Positions 19,142-29,076 of a DNA stretch of 64,000 bases are shown in pieces. The notes under the pieces were generated by a model. The model saw nothing but the letters and a program-made list of their open reading frames with translations. It had not been told where the DNA came from and did not search any database. Numbering within the stretch: position 1 is the stretch's first letter; each line of letters opens with the position of its first letter. Both the position numbers and the translations under genes were made by a program. Source of the DNA: an uncultured Aquimarina sp. (GTDB taxonomy: Bacteria; Bacteroidota; Bacteroidia; Flavobacteriales; Flavobacteriaceae); the NCBI GenBank assembly GCA_947500845.1, contig CANMTP010000005.1, positions 1-64,000 of the forward strand, written 5' to 3'.

Positions 19142-20113
19142 TTATTTCAAATACTGAGAAGGAAGAAACCCATGGATTTTCCTAAATGCATTTGAAAAAT
19201 GACTCATATTCTGATATCCCATTTTATACCCTACTTCGGCAATAGTATACTTTCGACTTCCTAGTAGTTCTAAAGCTTTATTCATACGCCGTTCTGTAAT
19301 TTGTTTGGACACACTTTTTCCGTAAACTGCTTTGCAAAGCTTTTGTAATTTACTTTCACTATATCCGATTTCATTAGCTAATCTTTGAACGCTCAAATCA
19401 CTATCGAGATGATGATCAACAAATTGCATTAATTCGAACAAGTTAGAAATATCTGTATAGTTGGATGCAGTATAGCCCAAATTTTCTTCTCTATTTTTAA
19501 GTTGATTAAAGAAAAGTGATAGCAACTCAATAGTCTTTCCATGCAGATAGCTTTGTCTAAAACTCGCATTTCTATTTGAATTAAAAATTGTAACGAGTAA
19601 AGTCATTAGTTCACTGTTTAAATGCTCATACATAAAAAATGGCTCTGCGGTTATAATTTTATGTAAAATCTCTTCAATATCAGATGAAAAGAAGTCTTCT
19701 AACCATTCTTTATCGATGATTATATGGAATTGTTCATTGTAAAATCCTGGAGAAAATGAAGCAAATGATTGCACTTCTGAAGATGCAAAATAAGCCCCAT
19801 GAATTAGCCCGTTATTAGTTTGAGAAGAATCAGAGTTGTTGGCTACATTTAAAGTTGCGTTACCGGTAATATGAAAATCCAAGACTAACAATCGATCATC
19901 TACTGTTCCAGTCCTTGATACTCTAATAGGTAGTTTAGGTTGAAATTTACTAATCTGTATTGATAATCCTGTATTGAGCTGATAAAACTCTACACTTCCT
20001 ATCAATTCATGCTGAAGATCGTAAATTGAATTTTCTATAGATATCCCAAAAGTATTGGCGACTGCTTGGGCGATAAATGGGGTATGTGCAATGCGATATG
20101 CTACTTCTTTCAT
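19142..20113 (-). CDS. AraC-family transcriptional regulator
   Basis: The gene encodes 323 residues. The C-terminal ~95 residues contain the double helix-turn-helix: SVQRLANEIGYSESKLQKLC, then YTIAEVGYKMGYQNMSHFSN, ending in FLPSQYLK. The N-terminal ~220 residues are a ligand-binding region resembling PchR/YqhC-like AraC proteins. It precedes the DUF5694/serine hydrolase/S41 run by 77 bases on the same strand and is the obvious candidate regulator for it. No operator could be placed. Confidence 0.9.
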   Translation of the reverse strand: MKEVAYRIAHTPFIAQAVANTFGISIENSIYDLQHELIGSVEFYQLNTGLSIQISKFQPKLPIRVSRTGTVDDRLLVLDFHITGNATLNVANNSDSSQTNNGLIHGAYFASSEVQSFASFSPGFYNEQFHIIIDKEWLEDFFSSDIEEILHKIITAEPFFMYEHLNSELMTLLVTIFNSNRNASFRQSYLHGKTIELLSLFFNQLKNREENLGYTASNYTDISNLFELMQFVDHHLDSDLSVQRLANEIGYSESKLQKLCKAVYGKSVSKQITERRMNKALELLGSRKYTIAEVGYKMGYQNMSHFSNAFRKIHGFLPSQYLK

Positions 20114-20350
20114 ATAAATTTACTGAGTCTTTTGCGTATCTAGTCTAAAGATAACAAGAAATACTATGCTAATATGAAGATATTTGACATACAAAACTCC
20201 TATGCGTTACGTAAAAATGGATTTAGAGTATTAAAAATTGGTTTAGGGTAATTATGAACTTCTCATAGATAGCCACATGAATGCGATTTTTTATTGTATT
20301 AAAAAATAAAGATGATAAATGATTTTGAAGTACAACTAAATTTAAACCAT

Positions 20351-20382
20351 AAAAAAAAGAGTTGTTTTACAACCCTTTTTTT
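20351..20382 (-). terminator. Intrinsic terminator after the 20403-21026 gene
   Basis: On the minus strand an A-rich arm with GGGTTGT pairs with ACAACTC, followed by eight T residues. It lies 20 bases beyond the stop of the leftward hypothetical gene, a textbook intrinsic terminator. The A/T arms make it partly bidirectional. Confidence 0.8.
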
Positions 20383-20402
20383 CAATTTCTGTATTTGAGA
20401 GA

Positions 20403-21026
20403 CTATCTATATTTTTGAAGTTCTTCGTGTATATTTATGGGTAAAAAATTATGGCGATGTTCATTATCTTCACCATTAGAAGCAGCGTACAACTTCCTGA
20501 AAAAATCTACTGCGCCAACAGAGTAGTTTATTTTTTCGATCCATTGGTTAAAGTAATCCTCTTTTCTATCGGTAGTGGCATATTCGAATACTTTAGATTT
20601 TAATTTTTCTAAACCTACATCTGTAAAGACCGGTCGTGTTGGAAACATTTTACGATCTTTTTCCTTTATTTCTAAAAAATTAGTAATCCACTGCACATCA
20701 GAATCGTATTGTTCGATAAGTTTATCTTCTAAAGAGTGGTACATCTCTTCTTCAAAAACAATCCTGAGAGTACTTCTTTTACCGATCATGTCTGCAACTT
20801 TAAAGGTAACGCTTCCACCACTTGGTAAATGATATTGCCCATCACTGTTACTGTCTTCTAGGACCACTGTAAAAGGAATTCCATTGATACTGTTGACGGC
20901 AAATTCTTGTTCACTTATAGATTGAAGAGAGATTTGGTCATTTTGTGCTTGCGCACTTACAAAAAAGCATAAATTTACAAGTATCAATAATGACTTTTTT
21001 GCATTCTTAACATTTATTCCACGCAT
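20403..21026 (-). CDS. Secreted hypothetical protein
   Basis: The gene encodes 207 residues. Residues 8-28 are a signal peptide (KKSLLILVNLCFFVSAQAQ). The mature part begins with a beta-rich segment (GIPFTVVLEDSNSDGQYHLP, then GSVTFKVADMIGKRSTLRIV) followed by a helical, charged C-terminal half. I do not recognise a family. It stands alone, with its own terminator and about 290 bases of non-coding DNA on each side. Confidence 0.6.
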   Translation of the reverse strand: MRGINVKNAKKSLLILVNLCFFVSAQAQNDQISLQSISEQEFAVNSINGIPFTVVLEDSNSDGQYHLPSGGSVTFKVADMIGKRSTLRIVFEEEMYHSLEDKLIEQYDSDVQWITNFLEIKEKDRKMFPTRPVFTDVGLEKLKSKVFEYATTDRKEDYFNQWIEKINYSVGAVDFFRKLYAASNGEDNEHRHNFLPINIHEELQKYR

Positions 21027-21324
21027 AATAATAGGTTATTTTAGGGATTCAAAATTATAACTTCATAAATTATTTTCAAAGCTTTGTTTGTTCTGATTTA
21101 TCATTGTTTTAAAATTTAATATTTTAAAGTCCTTTCTGGGGCATTTTTTCTCAAAACAATAGCCGATAACACATTAAATATCACTTAATTCGTCAGATTG
21201 TATAAAGACAAAAAATATGCCAGAAGTTCATAAAAGCTTCTGCTATGAGCGTATCTCATTTAAAAGTAATAGATCGATGAAGATTTGACATGCAATATAT
21301 TGGCAGGTCATCGGTAAAAGAAGA

Positions 21325-21825
21325 CTACTTAATCGAATTCAAGGTCTCTCTCATAAATTCATATAATGAGAACATTTCTTTTTTACCTGCATCTCTTCCT
21401 AAGCGACCTGCAAAATAAAGAACAAACCATGTGATAAAAAGAAAAACCATTGCTATAATTGGGTAGATATAGGGCTCACCTAAACTCATATTTACGTATA
21501 TCCAAATTCCTGCTCCTATGAATATTATAGCTACTATAAAATGTAAGAACATAAAAAACGTCCAAACTGTTGGACTGGGCCCAAAAAGTCCCTTAAGCTT
21601 CGGTTTATTACCTTCAACATCATAAATCTCCAGATGAAGTTGTGGTGACCAAAAGTGTTGTTCTTTCTTTGGAATTCGTATAAAAACATGATGATCTATG
21701 CGACTTACTTTAAAATTTTTACAGGTTTTACCCTTACTTTCAAAAGCTTCGAGTACTTTTTCTGACGGAATGTTCAAGTCCTGAAAAAACCTTGGCCGTA
21801 ATACGATATCTTTCGAGATTTCCAT
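21325..21825 (-). CDS. Hypothetical membrane protein with two transmembrane segments
   Basis: The gene encodes 166 residues. Residues 1-85 form a soluble part (VLRPRFFQDLNIPSEKVLEA, HHVFIRIPKKEQHFWSPQLH); two membrane helices then follow (about 90-112 and 118-139), with the tail ending RLGRDAGKKEMFSLYEFMRE. Homologues seem common in Flavobacteriaceae without an assigned role. It is a single gene, not obviously in an operon. Confidence 0.6.
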   Translation of the reverse strand: MEISKDIVLRPRFFQDLNIPSEKVLEAFESKGKTCKNFKVSRIDHHVFIRIPKKEQHFWSPQLHLEIYDVEGNKPKLKGLFGPSPTVWTFFMFLHFIVAIIFIGAGIWIYVNMSLGEPYIYPIIAMVFLFITWFVLYFAGRLGRDAGKKEMFSLYEFMRETLNSIK

Positions 21826-22062
21826 ACACCAAATTTAAAAATCAATTTTAATATTTTTTTTACTGTTTATTACTGATTTTTATCAGTTTTTGAACATCCT
21901 GAAGTATTTTAATATCATAAATACAGAACTTTATCACATCTAGATTGCTATTCATTGCTGTAAATGTTAATTAATAATAAACAAGTAATAAAAAGAGCAC
22001 AAAAAAAGTCACCCCCCGTTATCAATTCATAATATAGCCCTAAAGTTTCGTAAATTTAAGTT

Positions 22063-24420
22063 TTGAATTATGCCTATATGAGAGCAACGTGCTTAATTTT
22101 TATTCTTCATTTGACTTTTATATTTCCTGCGTCTGCTCAGGATGTTTCTTCTACAGTAACAAAAACATATAGAGATTACTTTGAACTACCCAGAGAAAGT
22201 GTTTTTTTACATCTCAATAAAAACATTTTTTTTAAAGGAGAAAATCTTTGGTTTACAGGATATGTATACCATACAAAAACAGGGCTCCCCTTTTTGAAAA
22301 CTACTAATCTTTATTTTGGTATTTATAATAGTAATGGAAAGCTTCTGACCAAAAAGTTATTCTACGTCGACAATGGCGTAGCATTTGGGACGTTATCCTT
22401 GGATTCAAGTTTTGGTTCGGGAGAACTTATCATAAAAGCATACACCAATTGGATGAAAAATTTTAAAGAAGATAATGCTTTCTTCCAAAAAATTTATGTT
22501 CTTGATAATACAGTCATCACCACACAAAATGCTAAAAAAAAATATGCACTGCATATTTTGCCCGAAGGAGGAAATTTGGTTTCAGAAGTTTTGAACACCG
22601 TTGGCTTTAGAATTGAAAGCCCAGATGTCACAAGAAAAATTATACGACGTGGTTTCATCGTTACTGAAAATAATGAAGTTATACTCAAGAATATTAAATG
22701 TAATAATGATGGTATCGGAAAATTTTCTATACGTCCAAGTCAAAATCAGCGCTACTATTTAAAGATCGAACTTGTCAATGGAGATAGCATTACAAAAATA
22801 CTCCCAGAACCTAAGGAAACAGGAATTACTATATCGATAAATAACTTATTTGAGGATAAGGTTTTTGTAGCCTTACGAACCAATTCAAGAACTTTTTCAA
22901 AAATACAGGGTAATAATTTTTATTTGGCAATACATAGAGACGGAATGATCAAAGCTCATGAATTTGTGTTTGATAAAACCGAAAAAACTATTTCGTTCTC
23001 TAAAAAAAAACTATTTACAGGTACAAATATTATGACCCTTTTCGACAACCAATTAAACCCTTTACTTGAAAGACTAATTTTTAATGAACGTAACTTGGAT
23101 TTTCTAAAAATAGAGCCTAATACAGAAGTCCTTGACAAAACAAACGATTCTGTAAAAGTTAGAATTAGTCTTAACCATCAAAATATAAAGTCGGGATCTT
23201 TGAGTGTGTCTGTGCTCCCAGAAGAAACCTTGGCCAATCCAGAAAAATCAATTATTTCCTCGTTTCTTTTACAACCTTATTTCAAGAATAAAGTGACCAA
23301 CTCTTCGTCTTTTTTTCAAAACATTAATCGATCTACATTGAATAATTTGGATTTGTTATTTCTTACACTTGGCTGGAGCCGATATGAATGGAAAAATATA
23401 TTTGAAGAGACTCCAAATAGAAAATTTGATTTTCAAAGAGGTATTACTATCAAAGGCCAAGTGCTTACTCCGGCTGAAAACAAAAAAGATCAAGTAATTA
23501 TGTTTCAACCCAGCTTGGGCAGCGTATTAAATGCTAATCTTGCAGAAAATAAAAAATTCGAGTTTAGCAACAAATATATTCTTAAAGGAGAAACATTAAA
23601 TATTGGTATTACTAATGGAAAAGCTTTAAAAAAAGACCCTAATATCCTATTAGACTTTTTCCCTAAAATTGAACAAGACTCTATCTCATCTTCTGATTTA
23701 AATCTCGATATCACAACCTTCGTGAAACCGAAAGAACTTAATAGTTATGATGAAATAATTAGAACCGAAAACACTATAAATCTTGATAGTGTTATTATTC
23801 AAAAAAAAATAGTGCCTGAACTTACAAAAAACAAAAAATTAATTGGTGGTACTATTGAAGGAAAAAAAATTAATGAAACTGATATAAAGAAACATAGAAA
23901 ATTGTCTAATCTAATAAAACGTCTTGGTTTTAAGGTTAGATCAAATTCGGCAAACAGTTCCTTCTGGATATTACCAAAAACTAGGGTAGATGATCCTCCC
24001 ATTATTATTCTGGATGATTTTCGAGTTGATAACAACCTGACCGATTATTCTCTCGACAATATCGATGAGATTTATTATGAGAATTTTGGAACACATGGAA
24101 GTGGTGGAGGAACAGTTTATATCTATAGAAAATACGGTGAGGATTTCTTAGAAACCAAAAAAAGACTAGTTAAAAAAATGGCTAGTGAAGGATTTGAAAG
24201 ACCCGTCGATTATTACAATCCAAAATTTGGAACTTTTGTGAACAAATCTTTTCTTAATTATGGGCATATTCATTGGGAACCCAAGCTTTCCTTTAGTAAT
24301 AACAAAGAAGTTACTATTACTTTTCCTTACTATGGATTAAAGGGTGTAAAACTATTTATAGAAGGGATGACAGAAAACGGAAAGCTCATCTCTTCAATTA
24401 ATCAAGTAAATTTTGATTGA
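22063..24420 (+). CDS. Large exported protein with MG2-like domains and a TonB-plug-like C-terminal segment
   Basis: The gene encodes 785 residues with a signal peptide ending near Ala25 (FIFPASAQ). The opening, RESVFLHLNKNIFFKGENLW, resembles the macroglobulin MG2-type module common in Bacteroidetes: an extended chain under stress, with a GxxGxxxF-like rhythm. Around 640-690, DPPIIILDDFRVDN ... IDEIYYENFGTHGSGGGTVY mimics the TonB-dependent receptor plug signature (DGVP ... IESIEVLKG ... YGARGANGV). No beta-barrel follows, so it is not a receptor. It is probably periplasmic or surface-bound; the function is unknown. Met6 is an alternative start. Confidence 0.65.
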   Translation: MNYAYMRATCLIFILHLTFIFPASAQDVSSTVTKTYRDYFELPRESVFLHLNKNIFFKGENLWFTGYVYHTKTGLPFLKTTNLYFGIYNSNGKLLTKKLFYVDNGVAFGTLSLDSSFGSGELIIKAYTNWMKNFKEDNAFFQKIYVLDNTVITTQNAKKKYALHILPEGGNLVSEVLNTVGFRIESPDVTRKIIRRGFIVTENNEVILKNIKCNNDGIGKFSIRPSQNQRYYLKIELVNGDSITKILPEPKETGITISINNLFEDKVFVALRTNSRTFSKIQGNNFYLAIHRDGMIKAHEFVFDKTEKTISFSKKKLFTGTNIMTLFDNQLNPLLERLIFNERNLDFLKIEPNTEVLDKTNDSVKVRISLNHQNIKSGSLSVSVLPEETLANPEKSIISSFLLQPYFKNKVTNSSSFFQNINRSTLNNLDLLFLTLGWSRYEWKNIFEETPNRKFDFQRGITIKGQVLTPAENKKDQVIMFQPSLGSVLNANLAENKKFEFSNKYILKGETLNIGITNGKALKKDPNILLDFFPKIEQDSISSSDLNLDITTFVKPKELNSYDEIIRTENTINLDSVIIQKKIVPELTKNKKLIGGTIEGKKINETDIKKHRKLSNLIKRLGFKVRSNSANSSFWILPKTRVDDPPIIILDDFRVDNNLTDYSLDNIDEIYYENFGTHGSGGGTVYIYRKYGEDFLETKKRLVKKMASEGFERPVDYYNPKFGTFVNKSFLNYGHIHWEPKLSFSNNKEVTITFPYYGLKGVKLFIEGMTENGKLISSINQVNFD

Positions 24421-24429
24421 TCCAAGCTA

Positions 24430-24466
24430 AATAAACAGAAGTTTACATGGTATTCTTTTGTTTATT
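24430..24466. terminator. Bidirectional terminator between convergent genes
   Basis: AATAAACAGAAG (24430-24441) pairs with CTTTTGTTTATT (24455-24466) with one mismatch, in the 65-base gap between the convergent genes ending at 24420 and 24486. A T-rich stretch follows on the plus strand. Confidence 0.5.
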
Positions 24467-24485
24467 GTATTTTTGAACAGCTGTA

Positions 24486-24944
24486 TCAAGAAACCCCTTG
24501 CATAGTAAGCAAAGTAGTAGACCAAACTATAACCGAAGATAAGAATATCCCCACAGTATTAGCGATAAAAGCCTTTCTTCTTTTAATCTTAAATAAATAC
24601 GTTGCTATGCTTCCTGCATATACACCAGTTCCCGGAAGCGGAATCATCACAAAAAGCAAAAGTCCCCAAAAACCATATTTCTTAATCTTGTCGCCAGAAC
24701 CTGTCTTGGCTCTTCTAGCGACAAATATGGCAGATTTCTTATAGAAATTCCACCTTAATAAATAGGTGTTAATTTTTTCTAAGAAGAAAATCATTAAAGG
24801 AAAGACCAATAAATTGGCAATAAAACAGACAACAAATACTAAGTAGATGTTCACACCATTAAACATTCCATAAGGGATTCCAACCTTGGCTTCTCCAAAT
24901 GGAGAGATACTCCAAAGAATGGCAATAATTATTTCTTTAATCAC
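24486..24944 (-). CDS. Small multidrug export family (COG2426) membrane protein
   Basis: The gene encodes 152 residues with the two family hallmarks: SPFGEAKVGIPYG at 14-26 and IPLPGTGVYAGSIA near 101-114, separated by membrane helices. Around four segments are predicted by eye. The family name (Sm_multidrug_ex) comes from an early report, and its transport role is poorly proven. It stands alone between a convergent neighbour and the BatA-cluster tail. Confidence 0.85.
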   Translation of the reverse strand: MIKEIIIAILWSISPFGEAKVGIPYGMFNGVNIYLVFVVCFIANLLVFPLMIFFLEKINTYLLRWNFYKKSAIFVARRAKTGSGDKIKKYGFWGLLLFVMIPLPGTGVYAGSIATYLFKIKRRKAFIANTVGIFLSSVIVWSTTLLTMQGVS

Positions 24945-25100
24945 TAACTTACTTTTTTTTTTGAGAATGCAAAGTTAAGGTTATAAATGATTTACATCAT
25001 ATTTTTAATCATAAAAAACCATTAAAATATCCTTCCTCCTGTATATTAAGATCATTTTTTAGTACGAGATATAAGTACAATTTGTTGGAAATGATCACTT

Positions 25101-26861
25101 TTAGTTGCTTGCTATTTTAGGTTCTAACCATAAGTATCCCATACATAATAAAAATGTTATAAAAAATAAAGTGAGGTTAACAGGTTTTGACGGATATGTT
25201 TTATGTCTGGTTTTATCATAAAATCCATCAAATTGCCTTTTATTTTCTCTCACTTTTTTATACTCTGCTAATGATTGCCAATGTATAGTATCAGTAACAA
25301 AATAATTGAAAACGACTGTAGTATCTTGTCTTACAGAAAGCGTGTTCCATCCAGAATTATAGGGATACGTTATTCCTCTCCATAGATTGTTAACATCTAT
25401 ATGCTGCTGTAATGAAACCCTGTAAGTTTGATTTGCTTCTATTTCTGGTTTCTCTATCGAAGTTCGTAAGTTGAACTCAAAAGGATGATCTTTATATGTA
25501 ATTATTGTATTTGATTCCCATTGGATGGAAGAAACTTCTCTCCCACTCAACTTACCAATAATTTCTGACCATATTTGTTGGTAAGCTGTTGTTTCTCCTT
25601 TCAACAACAATTCATACGTATTTTCTAGTACTGTCGATCCAATTCTACCTTTACCGACACGTTTGTAAGCAGAGATGATATTGTTTTGACGATCATTATG
25701 AATAGACTGAATCGGAAATTCATTCTTAAATACATAAGCATACTTAGATATCTTAGATTTTGGTTTTTCTTTGAAAATAACTTCTGTCTTTTTATCAGGA
25801 ACAAAATTAAAAGACGCAATTTCCAATGATGATTGATAAAAACGATCATTAGGTTGAATAAATACTCCCAGTCCGTTTTCTCTCATAGAATTTTCTATAT
25901 TGCTTAAAGACCTTTTTCCAAGATTTATAAATAAGGTGGTATCAATGATCAATAGGTCATAAGGCTTCAAACTCTTTTTAGAAAAATTTCCAATAGCATT
26001 TTTTTCCGTATTAAAGTATTCAAACTTGAATCTGCCTTTTGTGATCTGGCTTTTTATCGATACTTGATGCCCTTTTTCGGCTAAGTAATTTTTGAGATAT
26101 TTGGTTTCAAAAGTTGGAAATCCATTAACTATTAATATTTTTAAAGGCATTGGATTTTCTACTACTATTGGAACTGGATCACTAGATACTACTGTTCCCA
26201 AAGAATCTTTCTCTACAAGCGAAAAAAGATATTTACCCTTTACATTTGGTTTGACTTGTAGCTGAAATTTGTACTCGTCTGCAGCATTTAAAATGACAGA
26301 ATCTATTGCTAATCCGCCAGGCCCCTGAAGGATAAGTTTTTTGCCTTTTTCTGGTTTATTATAAAGTCCTTTAAAAACTACATCTTGACCAATCTTATTT
26401 TTAAAATTATAAGTAAACCTGGTAATACCGGAAGGCTCACGTTTAGCCAAATATTTTACATTCCTTTCATCTAACTGCCAAAAGTCGAAAGGTTCTATAC
26501 CATATCCTAATAAAAAAACTGAATCGATCGCGGCCTGATTATCAAAAATAGGATCGTTGGCTTTATATGTAATCAGTTTTAATTTTTTATGAACTTTTCG
26601 AAGACTATCTAGTTGATTATCATCATATCCCTTGGTGAGTAGTGCGATATTTGCAGTTCCTTTACGAACAGAGATCGCAGGGCGTAATGCTATTAACACT
26701 AGTGAAGCAATAGCCAAAAAAGATACGATCACTTTAACCCAAAATTTAAGCGTACCAAATTGATGGAATTCCTTCCATATAAATATTGCGAAAAGTATAA
26801 ACCCACCTATACTGATCAGCCAGAACATGTGATTATTTAAAAAAGTTAAGGTTTCAATCAT
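25101..26861 (-). CDS. Membrane protein of the MoxR/BatA cluster (putative glutamine-amidotransferase-like domain)
   Basis: The gene encodes 586 residues. The N-terminus has two membrane helices (about 13-28 and 40-60) and the C-terminus ends in another (VNLTLFFITFLLCMGYLWLE), with a large extracytoplasmic part between. The middle contains LKILIVNGFPTFETKYLKNY and PYDLLIIDTTLFINL, which look like the flavodoxin-like/glutamine-amidotransferase-type fold usually seen in the last gene of these clusters; no catalytic Cys is apparent. Its start overlaps the previous stop by 8 bases, tying it to the operon. Confidence 0.7.
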   Translation of the reverse strand: MIETLTFLNNHMFWLISIGGFILFAIFIWKEFHQFGTLKFWVKVIVSFLAIASLVLIALRPAISVRKGTANIALLTKGYDDNQLDSLRKVHKKLKLITYKANDPIFDNQAAIDSVFLLGYGIEPFDFWQLDERNVKYLAKREPSGITRFTYNFKNKIGQDVVFKGLYNKPEKGKKLILQGPGGLAIDSVILNAADEYKFQLQVKPNVKGKYLFSLVEKDSLGTVVSSDPVPIVVENPMPLKILIVNGFPTFETKYLKNYLAEKGHQVSIKSQITKGRFKFEYFNTEKNAIGNFSKKSLKPYDLLIIDTTLFINLGKRSLSNIENSMRENGLGVFIQPNDRFYQSSLEIASFNFVPDKKTEVIFKEKPKSKISKYAYVFKNEFPIQSIHNDRQNNIISAYKRVGKGRIGSTVLENTYELLLKGETTAYQQIWSEIIGKLSGREVSSIQWESNTIITYKDHPFEFNLRTSIEKPEIEANQTYRVSLQQHIDVNNLWRGITYPYNSGWNTLSVRQDTTVVFNYFVTDTIHWQSLAEYKKVRENKRQFDGFYDKTRHKTYPSKPVNLTLFFITFLLCMGYLWLEPKIASN

Positions 26862-29076
26862 GAATCTCGAGCTCTTTTAGTAATAATTCATTAATCTCAC
26901 TTGCCACTTTCTCTTTTTTAATGGGATTGGGATTGCCTTCAGGAAGTACTGCAAATAATTCTTTTTGTACTTCTATTAAAGTCGAGCTAGGTATTTCTTT
27001 TATCTCTGTAATCTGTTTTAATTGTTGTAATGTTTTGAGATATTTTCCCGGGGCTTCAATAGCCTTTATAGCTAATTCATTTCCGGCTTGTTCAAAAAGA
27101 TTTCTGTCACTTTCTGAAAGGATTTGTTTGTTCGCTACTAATTGTTCCAGTCGCAAAGTTGCCTGTCTTATGAATGGATATAATGCAGGTTGGGCTAACT
27201 CCTCCTCTTTCCTGAAATTTTTTACCTTTTTAATCTTACCTGTAAGTCTTTTGTTTTCTTTAATAGGTGGAGGATCAAAACCAATACGATGTACATAAAT
27301 GCGTGCGCTGTTTTTAATTTCCTGAATAAGTTTAAGAGCTTTGTACTGATAAGGCAAGGATTTTTCGGGTTGATAAAGTCTTAAATATAATTCTGAATCC
27401 CACATTTGATTTAAAGCTTGCCGTAATTTACTTTTTAATGACTGGGTAAAGAGTGTAGATTCTTCAGGGTCGTCATGATTGTGTAAATATTCATGTAAGG
27501 GATCTTCCTTCTCCCCGCCCTCGCCCTCCCCTTCTTCTGCTACCAGATTATGCTCATTTTCGGTATCATGTTTATGGGTATATTCTGCCAAGGGATCTTC
27601 GTCATCATGCTGTTCTTCCTCGTCGTGCATTTCTGAGCTTTCTTGTTGAGCCGGGCCAAATTCTGATTCGTCACCCATGAATTCGGCGTATTTAATACGT
27701 AACATCTTTTGATCAAAACCCAACTCATTACTTTTAAACTTGAATTCCTGAGATAAAAGTTTGGGCTTGTCTTTAATAAGTTTTTCTGTATCAATAATCA
27801 ATTGACGCTGGCTTCTAAAATAATCCGGTATTAAGTCTACTCCCATAGTCCCTTCTACTGCAAACTGATCTGAAACTGTGTCTTTAACTACTGCAAAAAA
27901 AGTTTCGCTTCTTGACTTGTTTGGTTTGGGTCTTTTTTGATCAAAAACTTCAATATAAAAATACAATTCATCGCCGGGTTCCATTTTCATCTGATCCAGG
28001 TTAATCGTTTTTGAAAGGTTTTGTCTTTTGCCTCCTACAACTACTCCGGTATCAAAATTTAACTTTTCTTCCCTAAATTTTACTGACTCGCCTGAGCCTT
28101 TACTTACTGTAGCAATAATATAGGCACTTGCCACCCCAAAATCATCGGTAATTGAAGCGTTAAAAGCTAGATTTTTACTGTCCTTGAAAGAAAAAGAAGT
28201 AAACTGTTTGATTTCTTTGATTTCTATTTCGGGGGCTTGGTCTTTGATTACTTCAATTGAATACAATTGCGATACATACGAAGCGCCGTCACTATTAATA
28301 AATTTGAAATTATAAAAACCCGTTGATTTTGCTTTTGAGGTACTTACATACGCACTATCAACCGGTTGCATAGGATAATGATTCCCCATACTTTCCATAG
28401 TTACACTTTCGATAGCTGAATTGAATTTTATATGCCAAGATAACTCTGACCCTTCCAACACTTTAATATTCATTTCTGAAGTTTGAAAAGATGGTGTATT
28501 GGTATACTTAGGATATTGAATCGTTACGTGCTGACTTTCTACTTTGGGAGGTTTGGTTTTTATCTGAGTTGAGTCTGTAGGCACAAAAACTATCTGTTCT
28601 GATACCATATTTGGTTGTTGAATCTTTTGAGAAGGTCTCATTAGATCAAATTGACTTATAACAAATCCAATGACCACAAATAATCCCATAACCACTACTC
28701 CTCTGATCGAATGACCTGGAGGCTTTAAAGTTTTCAGCCTTGCATTCAACTCTGTGGTTATCTTATGCTGTTGAAGTTTTGCTATATCAGATAAATTCTC
28801 TTCCGGAATTAATAAAAGGCCTGTGCTATATTCTGCATCGTGTAGATGTTGGTCGATGTATGTACTTACTTTTTGCAGGTTAAGAGCATAAGGCTTAATA
28901 ATAAAAGCGATTATTCCTGCAGCTACTACAAAAACAACTATTGAAAATAGAATTATTTGAAATACAAAATAAGTAAAAATCGCAAGTCCCAGGGCATACA
29001 TTATCACTTCTATCCAAAGTTTTAATCGCCAATGCCTTTTGAATCGAGTTACTACTCTGTTTCCTGGTACACTCAT
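26854..29076 (-). CDS. DUF4175-like membrane protein of the MoxR cluster
   Basis: The gene encodes 740 residues from the ATG at 29076, which overlaps the BatA stop as ATGA; a longer reading from 29142 would overlap BatA by 70 bases. Two N-terminal helices (about 20-55) and a third near 130 precede a long periplasmic region with repeated beta segments and a coiled, charged C-terminal half. A Glu/Asp/His-rich patch (EQHDDEDPLAEYTHKHD and similar, including a second DPLHEYLHNHD) repeats the motif DPLxEYxHxHD twice. This layout matches the DUF4175-type proteins found next to BatA. The function is not established. Confidence 0.7.
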   Translation of the reverse strand: MSVPGNRVVTRFKRHWRLKLWIEVIMYALGLAIFTYFVFQIILFSIVVFVVAAGIIAFIIKPYALNLQKVSTYIDQHLHDAEYSTGLLLIPEENLSDIAKLQQHKITTELNARLKTLKPPGHSIRGVVVMGLFVVIGFVISQFDLMRPSQKIQQPNMVSEQIVFVPTDSTQIKTKPPKVESQHVTIQYPKYTNTPSFQTSEMNIKVLEGSELSWHIKFNSAIESVTMESMGNHYPMQPVDSAYVSTSKAKSTGFYNFKFINSDGASYVSQLYSIEVIKDQAPEIEIKEIKQFTSFSFKDSKNLAFNASITDDFGVASAYIIATVSKGSGESVKFREEKLNFDTGVVVGGKRQNLSKTINLDQMKMEPGDELYFYIEVFDQKRPKPNKSRSETFFAVVKDTVSDQFAVEGTMGVDLIPDYFRSQRQLIIDTEKLIKDKPKLLSQEFKFKSNELGFDQKMLRIKYAEFMGDESEFGPAQQESSEMHDEEEQHDDEDPLAEYTHKHDTENEHNLVAEEGEGEGGEKEDPLHEYLHNHDDPEESTLFTQSLKSKLRQALNQMWDSELYLRLYQPEKSLPYQYKALKLIQEIKNSARIYVHRIGFDPPPIKENKRLTGKIKKVKNFRKEEELAQPALYPFIRQATLRLEQLVANKQILSESDRNLFEQAGNELAIKAIEAPGKYLKTLQQLKQITEIKEIPSSTLIEVQKELFAVLPEGNPNPIKKEKVASEINELLLKELEIHD

